The notes below the pieces were generated by a model that saw only the letters and a list, made by a program, of their open reading frames with translations, searched no databases and was not told where the DNA came from. A DNA stretch of 64,000 nucleotides from Pedobacter cryoconitis (GTDB lineage Bacteria; Bacteroidota; Bacteroidia; Sphingobacteriales; Sphingobacteriaceae), in contig JAAAFW010000006.1 in assembly GCA_019352875.1 (NCBI GenBank), positions 1,022,284 through 1,086,283 of the forward strand. The letters are read 5' to 3'. The position numbers were made by a program, and so were the translations under genes. Shown here piece by piece: positions 1 through 8,904 of the stretch; within the stretch, counting starts at the first letter, position 1, and each line of letters begins with the position of its first letter.

Positions 1-246
1 TCCTGCCAGGCATATTACGATTCCAGCGTTAGATCAGATATATTATTGATAAATATCGATAGTATGACGGAAGAAAAACCAGAATCTTTTAAGCACCTGA
101 ACCAGATTCTGATCTTTATGACCGATCGCCCTTACGATCAGTCTGACATTATGAAATTGGATCGAAACTATGAAAATACAGGATTCCTGGCGCTACCGGC
201 TACATATAAGGTGTTTATCCAGGAAATCGAAAGACTCATCAAATAA
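1..246 (+). CDS. C-terminal fragment of an unrecognised protein
   Basis: The frame is open from the first base to the TAA ending at 246, about 81 residues, so this is very likely the end of a gene that starts outside the window. A TTG at 46 or an ATG further in could start a shorter product, but nothing favours them. The visible part is soluble and mixed in charge, with no membrane segment and no motif I recognise. It sits 14 bases before a small peptide gene and a HlyD-like adaptor, so it may belong to the same peptide maturation or export cluster. I cannot name its family. Confidence 0.55.
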   Translation, partial: SCQAYYDSSVRSDILLINIDSMTEEKPESFKHLNQILIFMTDRPYDQSDIMKLDRNYENTGFLALPATYKVFIQEIERLIK

Positions 247-260
247 TTAATCTCAAGATT

Positions 261-446
261 ATGTTTAATCTAAAATTCAGCAGTAAGGCTAAACAGTTTG
301 AAAGCAGTAAATCAGATGGTAATATCCCAGCCGGATTTATTCCTTTTTGCGCTAAAGAACTATCGGCAATTGTAGGAGGATGTGAAGAATCGATTCCGGT
401 AAATTACGAGAACCTTAATTTCCTTGACCTATCTGAAGAGGAGTGA
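261..446 (+). CDS. Small Gly-Gly-containing peptide, candidate RiPP/bacteriocin precursor
   Basis: This is a 61-residue peptide. Residues 33-40 read ELSAIVGG, which resembles the double-glycine leader end cut by C39 peptidases during export. Cleavage after Gly40 would leave a 21-residue acidic core starting with Cys41 and ending in SEEE, with one Cys and few basic residues. There is no signal peptide. The gene lies between a truncated frame and a HlyD-like adaptor in the same direction, with 14- and 25-base gaps, which fits a secreted modified-peptide cluster. The leader is less typical than the usual LSxxELxxIxGG type, so the precursor role is inference from motif, size and neighbour. Confidence 0.5.
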   Translation: MFNLKFSSKAKQFESSKSDGNIPAGFIPFCAKELSAIVGGCEESIPVNYENLNFLDLSEEE

Positions 447-471
447 TACATCTTTGGTACAATAAAAAATT

Positions 472-1152
472 ATGACTACACCCAAAGATGTACACTATCA
501 TTCTTTTGAAGTTCAGGAAATTGTAGAAAGAGTCCCTAAATGGACTTCGAGATGGGGTATGAGCGCATTGTTTATTACACTGTCCGTTATTCTTATAACA
601 TGTTCATTGGTAAAGCTACCTCTGAATAAACAATTCCCGGTATTATTAAAGATTGATGAGATTCCATTTTATCTGTTAAATAACCCGGAATACAAATTAG
701 ATCAAATTGCCGGGAACGAAGCAGAAGTTGTAGCAGGTATTATTATTCCTGGTACAAATGTATTGGCACCATATTCAGGAAAGCTTTTCAGGGTAAACCA
801 ACAAACAGTATCAGAAACTGATACTGCCTTCGTTTTAATACCTCATGAAGTTGCGTATGCAATTGAAGGTAAAGTTCCACTAAAGTTCAAAGATTCACTA
901 CATAACGGGATGAAAATGAAAATAATTATTTCCTCCGATAAAATAAAACATGAAGTTGTCGTATATGGCCAAATCAGAGAGGTATCTCCGGTTGCACAGA
1001 ATAATGAAGTAAGTTTTTATGGCAATATTGATAGGCAATCAAATCAAATATTAAAAAATAATTTCCTGTATTCTCCTACCATTAAAGCTATTAGTGAAGT
1101 TTCAGTTTCAAACAGGACTATTTTACAAATCCTGTTTGACAAGGCGAACTGA
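472..1152 (+). CDS. Short HlyD-like membrane-fusion/adaptor protein
   Basis: The product has 226 residues with a short cytoplasmic N-terminus, one membrane segment at about residues 30-49, and a periplasmic beta-rich part. A lipoyl-like half-motif, VLAPYSGKLFRV, lies near residues 100-112. This arrangement is that of type I secretion adaptors (HlyD family), which link an inner-membrane ABC exporter to an outer-membrane channel. The usual length is about 400 residues. Here the long alpha-helical hairpin between the two lipoyl halves is missing or reduced to a few residues. It follows the small Gly-Gly peptide and is probably its export partner, with the ABC transporter presumably to the left of the window. 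The family call rests on topology and the APYSG motif. Confidence 0.6.
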   Translation: MTTPKDVHYHSFEVQEIVERVPKWTSRWGMSALFITLSVILITCSLVKLPLNKQFPVLLKIDEIPFYLLNNPEYKLDQIAGNEAEVVAGIIIPGTNVLAPYSGKLFRVNQQTVSETDTAFVLIPHEVAYAIEGKVPLKFKDSLHNGMKMKIIISSDKIKHEVVVYGQIREVSPVAQNNEVSFYGNIDRQSNQILKNNFLYSPTIKAISEVSVSNRTILQILFDKAN

Positions 1153-1171
1153 TAGATTTATTCCTATCAGT
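1148..1171. terminator. Inverted repeat covering two convergent stop codons
   Basis: A perfect 8-bp stem (1148-1155 with 1164-1171, ACTGATAG/CTATCAGT) has an 8-base loop. It contains the TGA of the rightward HlyD-like gene and the TGA of the leftward glycosidase gene. No clear T-run follows on either side, so it is only a candidate bidirectional terminator. Confidence 0.35.
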
Positions 1172-2705
1172 GCACCCCCTCCGTCACAGTTACCTGCTGT
1201 TTAGGCGACAGATTAACTATCACATAAGAATAAGGTTTCCCCGAATCATTTCCCTTTGAACAAGCCTGTTTCTTCCCGTTTACGTAGAGATGTGTGAGAT
1301 TACCTGGAAAAGCTGCTTTCCATTTCAGCGATCCATTGCCTTTTTGGTAATGAATTCTGGACGATCGATTCAGTTGATGTTCAACTTCGAGCACTGAGCT
1401 GCCGATTCTGATGTTTTTTACAGATAAACTTTGCACCTCGGGCGTCAGGTGGGATAAAGTCGCCACTTCGTTCCTTTCCGCATTTGGTACTACGCCCAAA
1501 AGTCCTTCTATTACATTGCTGATAAATACATAGGAAACTTCAGGATAATTTCCGTTTTTTCCGGTAAGTGCAGAAGCTTCGTGCTCCTGATCAATATTGG
1601 AGATGATATATTGCATCCATTTCCATGCTCTTTCATTTTGCTGATATTTAAAAAAGAGTTCAGGAATATATGAGATCGCCTCTATATTACCCGGTATGCC
1701 GTCTTTACTGTTCAACTGCTCTTCAATGAAATCAAGATATTTAAGATTACGTGCAGAAGATGCCTCTGTTATACCTTTCATTGGCATGAACCATGAATTT
1801 TCCTTACCCCAGCCATCAACAGGAGACATTGGAAGTGTATACCCCCTGTTATAAGTTTCTGTGTTTTTTATTCCCCAGTCTTTATTAAAGTAGGATTTTA
1901 AATCGGCGGCTTTAAGGAAATATTGTGCAGCCAATTTTTTATCCCCCCTGATTTCTGCCATTTTTGCATAAGCGAGGAAAGCTTTATACTGACTGGCGAT
2001 TCCGTCTCCAGCCTCGATAAGGGGATGGTCATGCTGTTCGTTGTAGGTCGCAACACCCTGAAAGATTCCTTTTCCGGTTCCTTCGGCTACGCCATTTTTT
2101 ATCTGGCTGTCATGATCATTAACGAATGTCGTAACAGCCTGAGAATAATAATTCCATAAAGTCTCATCGAAGACGTATCGCCGGTCACCTGTCCAAAGGT
2201 ATAACTCGTACCCTTTTTCTACTAATTCGAATACAGCTGGCACTTCCCTCACGAAATCATTATCATCTTTGTAGTCTAATATATAAGGTGACCCATCAAA
2301 ATTTATTGCCCATAGTGGATATCCTTTTTTATTGCTGTCCGCAGATTTGGCGAAAGCAGTTAGCATCCGGTAATTTTCGTCCTGCAGGCCAAGAAGATGG
2401 GCTCCGGAAATCTGATGGCAGAAATCACGGCTGTAAAAAGCAGAGCGGAGTGGGTATCCGGCCCAGTAGCTCGGGATATAAGTGGTTTTTACATCCCTGT
2501 CAGCAGAGTTTTTTGCTTCTGAAATATTTATTGGACCCTGTTTTCCAGTCTGAACGTATGATCTGGCTTTTTCTATGGCCCATTCGAAGGTTTTTGTGAG
2601 TTGTTTATTCGACGAAGTAATTTCGGGATTAATGCTTTTTTCCTGGGCATGAGTTGCATCGGCACATAATAAGGCGATGGAGATTAAAAAAAAGTACTTA
2701 GACAT
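1167..2705 (-). CDS. Secreted six-hairpin glycosidase-like protein
   Basis: The product has 512 residues with a signal peptide at 1-20, cut before Gln21. Residues about 35-400 have the aromatic-rich pattern of (alpha/alpha)6-barrel glycosidases of the six-hairpin superfamily, for example SRDFCHQISGAHLLGL, LWTGDRRYVF and GWGKENSWFMPMKG. A C-terminal beta-rich part follows from about 410. I cannot assign a GH family or catalytic acids. The gene lies downstream of a symporter and a GntR regulator on the same strand. The 85-base gap before it holds a copy of the candidate GntR operator, so it may have its own regulated promoter. It is likely periplasmic and likely releases the sugar taken up by the symporter; the substrate is unknown. 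Confidence 0.7.
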   Translation of the reverse strand: MSKYFFLISIALLCADATHAQEKSINPEITSSNKQLTKTFEWAIEKARSYVQTGKQGPINISEAKNSADRDVKTTYIPSYWAGYPLRSAFYSRDFCHQISGAHLLGLQDENYRMLTAFAKSADSNKKGYPLWAINFDGSPYILDYKDDNDFVREVPAVFELVEKGYELYLWTGDRRYVFDETLWNYYSQAVTTFVNDHDSQIKNGVAEGTGKGIFQGVATYNEQHDHPLIEAGDGIASQYKAFLAYAKMAEIRGDKKLAAQYFLKAADLKSYFNKDWGIKNTETYNRGYTLPMSPVDGWGKENSWFMPMKGITEASSARNLKYLDFIEEQLNSKDGIPGNIEAISYIPELFFKYQQNERAWKWMQYIISNIDQEHEASALTGKNGNYPEVSYVFISNVIEGLLGVVPNAERNEVATLSHLTPEVQSLSVKNIRIGSSVLEVEHQLNRSSRIHYQKGNGSLKWKAAFPGNLTHLYVNGKKQACSKGNDSGKPYSYVIVNLSPKQQVTVTEGVH

Positions 2706-2735
2706 CTTATTAAATATTTGGTTAGAAATTCAGTT

Positions 2736-2748
2736 CTAGTCTGGTCTA
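2736..2748 (-). promoter_or_regulatory. Candidate GntR operator upstream of the glycosidase gene
   Basis: Read on the minus strand this is TAGACCAGACTAG. It matches 12 of 13 bases of the site at 5749-5761 in front of susC, and lies about 30 bases upstream of the glycosidase start codon at 2705. Confidence 0.5.
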
Positions 2749-2790
2749 TTCCATAAATATAGAATTCCTTTTTCAATAAGATTGTATGAA

Positions 2791-4431
2791 TTATTTTTTA
2801 TTTATAGATATCCTCTTTTCAGGTTTTTCTGACGCCTTAACCAGGCCGGCTTTCGAGAACAGAAGGAAAAGTAGTACCATGACTATTAAAAGTGAGCCAT
2901 TGACCCAATGCCGGTTTTTCCAGGGTTTAATGTCTACTACCTGTTTATTTTGTGCAGAATAGGGTATTGGCATCGGATATAATTTTCCAATGATCAGCAT
3001 GAGTACAGTTGTGCACAGGAATAGCAAAGCCAGGACATGTAGAAAATGAATGCCGGTATCAAAAACAAGTTGGGTAAGAATATAGCCTGTGAGGCAAAAG
3101 GCGAGTCCAATCTTTGCCGCTATTGGTGGAACCTTTTTTGTCGCGAAGCCGACAAACATAATAGTGAAGATCGGAATGCTGAACGCAGCATTCATCTTCT
3201 GCATGAAAGTATAAAAGCCGTCATTAGAAAACAAGATTAACGGGGCGATAAACATGGCAAGAAGCGAAGCAAACATTTGAAATCTTTTTGATACCTGGAG
3301 TAAAGACTTCTCTTCCACTTTTTTGCCACTCTTTTCTTTAAAGGGTTTGTACAGGTTAAGAATGAATAACGTACTGGCACTGTTTAGTCCGGGTGAAAAG
3401 GAGGTGATTGCGGCGCCAAAAATCACAGCAGCGATAAAGCCGTTGAGCACAGGTGGAGAGACGTCGCTTACTACCATAGAAAAGACATTAGTAGTATTTT
3501 CCACGTTGGTGTACATATGAACAGCGATAATTCCAGGTAGCATAAAAAGTAGTGGCCCCATCAGTTTTCCAGCGCAGGCGAGTGCTATTCCTTTTTGACT
3601 TGTAGCCAGGTCGGAGGAAGCGAGTGCTTGTTGTACGATAACCTGCTCGGTACCCCAGTAAAAAAGGTTCATCAGAATCATCCCGGTGAACACAGTAGAG
3701 AAAGGAACAGCATCGGCTGCGGTACCAATCGAATTCAGGTGCTGCGTTTCGGTTGTGAGAATCTGATGCAGGCCAAACTGAAAGTCGCCCGCGCCTACAT
3801 GTTTCAATCCAAAATAAGCGAGTAGTAGTGCTCCCGTGAACATGCAGATCCCTAATACAAGGTCGGAGATTACAATAGCTTTCAGTCCGCCAAGAATAGA
3901 ATACAAACTGCCGGCCAGGCCAATGCACCAGACCAGTATCCATATACTGCCGCCATAGCTTATTCCCCAGATCTCTTTAAAATGAAAAAGACCGTTTAAG
4001 GCAACCGCGCCACTGTACAATACGACAGGTAGAAGATTAATGAGATAACTGACCAGGAATACACAGGAAACTAATTTTTTGGTGCCGGGGTCGTATCTGC
4101 TTTCCAGAAAATCCGGAGTCGTTGACATCGCTCCTTTAAGATAAACAGGGATAATGAATTCGGACACGATGATCATAGCGAATACCGAGCTTATGCCCCA
4201 GGTCATCACTGTCATGTTATTAATAAATACAGATTCACTGCTGCCTACAAATTCTGCGGCACTGATGTTTGTGAAAAACAGTGCGCTGCCTACCGCCGTA
4301 TATTTCAGGCTGCGGTTAGCCAGAAACTGACCTTCGGAGGTTGTAATTTTATTCCGTCTGGATTTTAACCATGAAATAGCTGCTACCAGAACAGTTACCA
4401 GGATAAAACTGGCAAAGGCTACTGTATTCAT
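2791..4431 (-). CDS. SLC5-type sodium/solute symporter
   Basis: The product has 546 residues and about 14 hydrophobic segments, with no cleaved signal peptide. It has the solute:sodium symporter (SSS/SLC5) fold, including an ALFFTNISAAEFVGSSESVF stretch near residues 51-70 in the first core helix and a Ser/Thr-rich FSPGLNSASTLFILN helix in the second half that is likely to line the Na+ site. The closest type is the SglT-like Na+/sugar co-transporters. It is 9 bases downstream of the GntR gene and almost certainly co-transcribed with it. It would carry the sugar released in the periplasm by the neighbouring glycosidases across the inner membrane. The substrate cannot be read from the sequence. 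Confidence 0.85.
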   Translation of the reverse strand: MNTVAFASFILVTVLVAAISWLKSRRNKITTSEGQFLANRSLKYTAVGSALFFTNISAAEFVGSSESVFINNMTVMTWGISSVFAMIIVSEFIIPVYLKGAMSTTPDFLESRYDPGTKKLVSCVFLVSYLINLLPVVLYSGAVALNGLFHFKEIWGISYGGSIWILVWCIGLAGSLYSILGGLKAIVISDLVLGICMFTGALLLAYFGLKHVGAGDFQFGLHQILTTETQHLNSIGTAADAVPFSTVFTGMILMNLFYWGTEQVIVQQALASSDLATSQKGIALACAGKLMGPLLFMLPGIIAVHMYTNVENTTNVFSMVVSDVSPPVLNGFIAAVIFGAAITSFSPGLNSASTLFILNLYKPFKEKSGKKVEEKSLLQVSKRFQMFASLLAMFIAPLILFSNDGFYTFMQKMNAAFSIPIFTIMFVGFATKKVPPIAAKIGLAFCLTGYILTQLVFDTGIHFLHVLALLFLCTTVLMLIIGKLYPMPIPYSAQNKQVVDIKPWKNRHWVNGSLLIVMVLLFLLFSKAGLVKASEKPEKRISINKK

Positions 4432-4440
4432 TTTAAAATA

Positions 4441-5460
4441 TTAAAGAGATTTTCTTCTAATGAGGACTGTCGGAATAATTTCCTGTATTTTTTCTTTTTT
4501 TAAGACTGCCTGGCCGACCGCTTTACCTAACAAGCAGAAATCTGCTGAATAAGTGGTTATTCCACCGCCAATAATTTCTTTAACTACTTCGTCGTTGTGG
4601 GATAGAATTCCCACATCTTTTCCGGGTTGCAGCTGTTTTGCTTCACAATCCTTTAGTATCATCCAGATTTCGGCATTATTCAAGGTGAAATATACCTTTC
4701 CTTTTTCTACGCTTCCAGGTTCGTACTCACTCAGGATGCTGTTAGTAATTTGGAAATCTTTAGTGAATTTTTTGAATGATTTGACAATTTCTACTGGATC
4801 CAATGAGCCCGGAACATGGAAAAATATCATTTCGTCATACCTTCTGATCGGTTCAGCGAGCTCGGCAAGAATACGGTAGGTAGACTGTTGAAACTCCTGT
4901 GTAATGTAGTTAAACTCTCCCTTTAATGGTTCATAACGGTCGAACATGATAAACTTGTTTCTGGGTATCATTTCCAAAAGCTGTTTGGTTTTAGGATGAG
5001 GGATCGGCGAAACTACATATACGCCATATTTCCCTTTAATCATGTTCAGGATCGTTTCGAATACTGTAATATTACCATGGTGGAAAAAAACGTCAATATG
5101 TACATTCGGGCCAAGTTCGTTTCTGAAATTTCTGTAGAATTGCTCTTGAAAAGAATCTATCAGATACATTAGCAGAGCAACCTTTAAAGATTGATCGGTG
5201 TCATCACTTGCGATAAAATAACCTAATCTGTTTTTAGACTCGACAATTCCCCGGCTAATTAGCTCCCGGTACCCCTTCATTATAGTTTCTCTTGCGAAAC
5301 CAAGTTCCTTGATCAGCGTATTAATGGAAGGTAGTGCTTCACCCTTTGAAATAATTCTATCGTCAATAGCATTGATCACGCCATGAACAAACTGTTCATG
5401 TTTAGAATAGGAGGGGACTTCCTCAAGTTCTCTGATTTTTTCAATAATGGTCATCGTCAT
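4441..5460 (-). CDS. GntR-family regulator with LacI-like sensor domain
   Basis: The product has 339 residues. Residues about 21-85 form a GntR winged helix-turn-helix, including ALPSINTLIKELGFARETI and RGIVESKNRLGYFI. Residues about 95-335 resemble a periplasmic-binding-protein/LacI effector domain, with VYVVSPIPHP, FIMFDRYEP and GILSHNDEVVKEII, so the inducer is probably a sugar. It is divergent from susC across 339 bases and leads an operon with the symporter. TAGACTAG-type elements occur next to its own start, before susC and before the glycosidase, which suggests it controls the whole 1.2-12.7 kb locus and itself. Family is firm; regulon is inference. Confidence 0.85.
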   Translation of the reverse strand: MTMTIIEKIRELEEVPSYSKHEQFVHGVINAIDDRIISKGEALPSINTLIKELGFARETIMKGYRELISRGIVESKNRLGYFIASDDTDQSLKVALLMYLIDSFQEQFYRNFRNELGPNVHIDVFFHHGNITVFETILNMIKGKYGVYVVSPIPHPKTKQLLEMIPRNKFIMFDRYEPLKGEFNYITQEFQQSTYRILAELAEPIRRYDEMIFFHVPGSLDPVEIVKSFKKFTKDFQITNSILSEYEPGSVEKGKVYFTLNNAEIWMILKDCEAKQLQPGKDVGILSHNDEVVKEIIGGGITTYSADFCLLGKAVGQAVLKKEKIQEIIPTVLIRRKSL

Positions 5461-5501
5461 AAAAATTCTTGCAAATTATCGATATGTTTTATTGGGCTAT
5501 G

Positions 5502-5514
5502 CTAGTCTACACCG
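5502..5514 (-). promoter_or_regulatory. Candidate GntR operator, autoregulatory
   Basis: On the minus strand the site reads CGGTGTAGACTAG. It shares the eight-base TAGACTAG half with the susC site and lies about 40 bases upstream of the GntR start codon. Only one half matches well. Confidence 0.4.
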
Positions 5515-5520
5515 GCTAAA

Positions 5521-5540
5521 AATATGCAGGCAGGCATATT
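5521..5540. repeat. Inverted repeat in the gntR-susC intergenic region
   Basis: AATATGC (5521-5527) is repeated in inverse orientation as GCATATT (5534-5540) around six bases. It lies beside the candidate GntR half-site and could be a second operator or part of the gntR promoter. The rest of the 339-base intergenic region (5461-5799) shows only the promoter and operator elements listed separately. Confidence 0.3.
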
Positions 5541-5697
5541 TTATGAAAATGAATATCGGCCCATTCTCTCCCGGTTTTTTGCGTATACAATCAGCCTAGG
5601 ATATCGAATATCCTTCATTCAGGAGGATAATCTACGCATTAAATACGGATTGCCAGCATATCAAATCTGAAACATTTTTCTTGAATCAGCAAATTGT

Positions 5698-5730
5698 TTT
5701 GCAATTATAAAAAAAGTTCGTTTATATTTA
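5698..5730 (+). promoter_or_regulatory. Possible Bacteroidota promoter of susC (first locus)
   Basis: TTTG at 5698-5701 is followed after 21 bases by TATATTTA at 5723-5730, one base off the TAnnTTTG -7 box. The GntR-type site at 5749 would then lie just downstream of the transcription start, as expected for a repressor. The spacing is slightly longer than at the uronate promoters in this window. Confidence 0.35.
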
Positions 5731-5748
5731 TCTTATAATAGAACAGAT

Positions 5749-5761
5749 TAGACTAGACTAG
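5749..5761 (+). promoter_or_regulatory. Candidate GntR operator before susC
   Basis: TAGACTAGACTAG is built of overlapping TAGACTAG units. The same element, with one change, precedes the glycosidase gene at 2736-2748, and one half occurs before gntR. Confidence 0.55.
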
Positions 5762-5799
5762 TGTGGGCTGTGCTGTTTATAACCAAATAATAATCATAT

Positions 5800-8700
5800 A
5801 TGAACTTAAAACTTACTCTTCAAAAGTTGGGCTATCCTGGTTTCTACAGGAAAGAGTCTATTTTACTTCTGCTCTTTTTACTCTTTAGCTTCCCCGTTCT
5901 TGCGCAGCAGCCGGTAACAGGGAAAGTAGTTGATACGGAAAAAATGGGTTTACCCGGCGTTTCTGTTACGATCAAAGGAACAACACAAGGCACAATGACT
6001 GCAAGTGACGGGCTTTTCAAGCTGACTGTGCCAGCTAATTCAGTTTTGGTTTTCAGCTACATTGGCTTTGCGACGCAAGAGGTATCCCCGGGTGGAAAAA
6101 AGGAAATTAATGTCGTGCTGCAGGAAGCGACGGATAATAAGCTCGATGAAATTGTAGTTGTTGGTTACGGCACAAAGAAACGTGCAAACCTGACAGGGGC
6201 GATTTCTACGATCAGTGGTACCGAGCTGCAAAAATCGCCAGCAGCCAACTTAACCAATTCGATTGCAGGGCAGGTACCCGGGCTAATCGCGAATACTAGA
6301 AGCGGTGAACCTGGGAATGACAATGCAGACATTTTCGTTCGTGGTAAAAGTACATTGGGCAGCTCCGGAGCATTAATTGTTATCGACGGAATTCCAGACC
6401 GTGCCGGCGGATTTGCGAGATTAAATCCTGCGGATATCGAATCCCTGACTGTCATTAAGGACGCCAGTGGTGCAATTTATGGAGCCCGTTCGGCAAATGG
6501 TGTTATTCTGATTACGACAAAAAGAGGGAAGGTCGAAAAACCTTCAATCTCTTTTGGAACAAACTGGGGGTTAACCCAGCCTACCCGTGTGCCTAAAATG
6601 CTCAATTCTTATGAGTATGCAATTGCAAATAATGAATATGATAATCTTTTAGGACAGACACCGACCTGGACGCAGGATGATATTAATAAATTTAAAGATG
6701 GCTCAGACCCTCTTGGACATCCAAGTACCAACTGGTGGGATGCTATTCTGAAAAACCGTGCATTACAACAAAACCATGTGTTGTCATTGAATGGAGGGAC
6801 AGAAAAAGTGAAATATTTTGTTTCGGGACAGTATCAGAAACAAGATGGAATCTATAGAAGAGATGCAGCCTATTATGAGCAGGCGCAAGCAAGAGCCAAT
6901 GTTGACATTGCTGTCACAGATAACTTCAAAATGGGTGTCGATGTAGCTTATAGAAATGAGTTCCGCAACGCGGCTAAACGCGATTACGATGCCGATGCTA
7001 TTTTCAGGGAGCTTTGGCTCGCTTATCCTTATCTCACACCGAAATATGAGAATGGGCTTGTTGGTGTAGGAATTAGTGGTAATCCGGATAATAGTATGCT
7101 GTATGTTACTTCGGGAGAAGCGGGTTATCAAAGATTCAGTACAGACTATTTACAGACAAAGACGAGCTTCAACTGGAACCTTTCGAAAATCACCAGCGGA
7201 TTATATGTAGATGGCTATTATGCCTATGATCTAACCTCATCCAGAACTAAGGCATTTACTAAAACGCCGCCGCCAGCATACCGTTATAATGCTGCAACAA
7301 ATGATTATACCCAGGTTAAATCTAGTATTGCACCAGCTTTATACGAAGAAAGAGGTAATATAAGGGAGGGGCTGATCAACGTTAGAGCCGGTTATTCAAA
7401 GAAAATTAAAGACCATAATATTGATGCTTTTGTTGCTTTTGAAAAATTCACGGGAAATGCAGATACGCTCAGCGCATCCCGGATCAATTTCTTAAGTAAT
7501 AACCTTGATCAACTTTCTGCGGGTAGCTTAATTGGACAGCAGAATGGTTCGATGGCGGCAAAATCTGCAAGAGTAAATTTAATCAGTCGGATCTCATATA
7601 ATTTCAAGAACAAATACCTGTTGGATTATAACATGCGTTACGACGGGTCACAGAATTTTCCCGACAGCAAACGTTATGGGTTTTTCCCTGGAATTTCTGC
7701 CGGATGGCGTATCTCTCAGGAAGATTTCTTCCAGTCTTCAGTTATTAGTGAGCTAAAATTAAGAGGATCGTGGGGAAGAACCGGTAATGACAGAATTTCG
7801 GCCTTTAACTATTTGCAAACCTATATCCTGGGTACAGGATATGGATACTCATTTGGATCCGGTGCATCACAGGCATCATCACTGGTACTCGGGCCGACAC
7901 CAAATCCGAATATCACCTGGGAAATAGCTAACACTACTGACATTGCATTGGAATCACAGTTTTTTAAAGGGAAACTAGCAGCCAGTATAGACTATTTCCG
8001 GTCGATGCGTTCTAACATTTTAATTACCCGTAATGAGTCTGTTCCGGGTTATACCGGCCTGGTCTTACCTAATGAAAATTTAGGGAAAGTGTTAAGCCGT
8101 GGATTTGAATTTGAAACTTCTTATCAGGATCGTATCAATAACGATCTTTCCTATAACATCAGGGGAAATGTAACTTTTGCCAAAAACAAGGTCATTTTTA
8201 TGGATGAGGCACCGAATGTGCCATCTTACCAGCGAAAAACAAATTTGCCGATAGACTCCTGGTTCTTGTATCAGTCTGATGGGATTTATCAGAATCAGCA
8301 GGAAATTGATAACAGTCCTCATGTAGCTGGCGCGGCGCCTGGTGATGTCAGGTACAAAGATACCAATGGAGATGGTGTAATTAACGATCTGGATAAAGTA
8401 AGAAGCGGAATTACACGTACGCCGGAAGTGATGTTCGGTTTCGGTTTTGGATTTAATTATAAAGGGTTCGATTTCAGCGCATTTTTCCAGGGACAAGCCA
8501 GAGCGCAAGCTTATTTGGCTCCATCCGGTCTGAATATGGCGAAAGAATTCTATGACGGCAGATGGTTAAAAGAAGGTGACAATACTTATCCCAGCAATTT
8601 CAATGGTCCGACCGGCAGAACATACGATCAAAAAAATCTTCCTTCAGATATCTGGTTAAGAAATGCAGCCTTTGTAAGACTTAAGAATTTAGAAGTGGGT

Positions 8701-8886
8701 TATACACTTCCAAAAGCACTCCTCACTAAATTGAAAATACAACAGGCCAGAGTCTACGTCAATGGCAATAACCTCTTTTCGATAGATAGCTTCGGACCAT
8801 CCTTTGACCCGGAGACACCTAATGACAGCGGCCGCTATTATCCAATTCAGCGTGTAGTAAACATCGGAGCTAATATTACCTTCTAA
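5800..8886 (+). CDS. SusC-type TonB-linked outer-membrane transporter
   Basis: The product has 1028 residues. A signal peptide (about 1-36) is followed by a carboxypeptidase-D regulatory-like domain (about 38-110), a TonB box DEIVVVGYG at 116-124, a plug with IDGIPD and an ARSANGVILITTK stretch, and a 22-strand barrel ending in ...NIGANITF. It is the energy-driven channel of a SusCD pair that imports oligosaccharides across the outer membrane. SusD follows after 18 bases. There is no N-terminal STN domain, so regulation through FecR is not expected; the divergent GntR gene and its candidate site at 5749 are the likely control. The start is the ATG 9 bases after an AACCAAATAA leader element. 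Confidence 0.95.
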   Translation: MNLKLTLQKLGYPGFYRKESILLLLFLLFSFPVLAQQPVTGKVVDTEKMGLPGVSVTIKGTTQGTMTASDGLFKLTVPANSVLVFSYIGFATQEVSPGGKKEINVVLQEATDNKLDEIVVVGYGTKKRANLTGAISTISGTELQKSPAANLTNSIAGQVPGLIANTRSGEPGNDNADIFVRGKSTLGSSGALIVIDGIPDRAGGFARLNPADIESLTVIKDASGAIYGARSANGVILITTKRGKVEKPSISFGTNWGLTQPTRVPKMLNSYEYAIANNEYDNLLGQTPTWTQDDINKFKDGSDPLGHPSTNWWDAILKNRALQQNHVLSLNGGTEKVKYFVSGQYQKQDGIYRRDAAYYEQAQARANVDIAVTDNFKMGVDVAYRNEFRNAAKRDYDADAIFRELWLAYPYLTPKYENGLVGVGISGNPDNSMLYVTSGEAGYQRFSTDYLQTKTSFNWNLSKITSGLYVDGYYAYDLTSSRTKAFTKTPPPAYRYNAATNDYTQVKSSIAPALYEERGNIREGLINVRAGYSKKIKDHNIDAFVAFEKFTGNADTLSASRINFLSNNLDQLSAGSLIGQQNGSMAAKSARVNLISRISYNFKNKYLLDYNMRYDGSQNFPDSKRYGFFPGISAGWRISQEDFFQSSVISELKLRGSWGRTGNDRISAFNYLQTYILGTGYGYSFGSGASQASSLVLGPTPNPNITWEIANTTDIALESQFFKGKLAASIDYFRSMRSNILITRNESVPGYTGLVLPNENLGKVLSRGFEFETSYQDRINNDLSYNIRGNVTFAKNKVIFMDEAPNVPSYQRKTNLPIDSWFLYQSDGIYQNQQEIDNSPHVAGAAPGDVRYKDTNGDGVINDLDKVRSGITRTPEVMFGFGFGFNYKGFDFSAFFQGQARAQAYLAPSGLNMAKEFYDGRWLKEGDNTYPSNFNGPTGRTYDQKNLPSDIWLRNAAFVRLKNLEVGYTLPKALLTKLKIQQARVYVNGNNLFSIDSFGPSFDPETPNDSGRYYPIQRVVNIGANITF

Positions 8887-8904
8887 TCCATCAAAACTTA
8901 TTTT

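Noticed and set aside
3488..3943. 151-codon minus-strand frame inside the symporter gene
   Set aside because: It is a shadow of the symporter in another frame; the composition is Arg/Ser/Trp-rich and no family fits.
6165..6455. Minus-strand frame inside susC
   Set aside because: Antisense shadow of a certain SusC gene; no start context or homology.
8092..8508. 138-codon minus-strand frame inside susC
   Set aside because: Antisense shadow; the SusC barrel is continuous on the plus strand.
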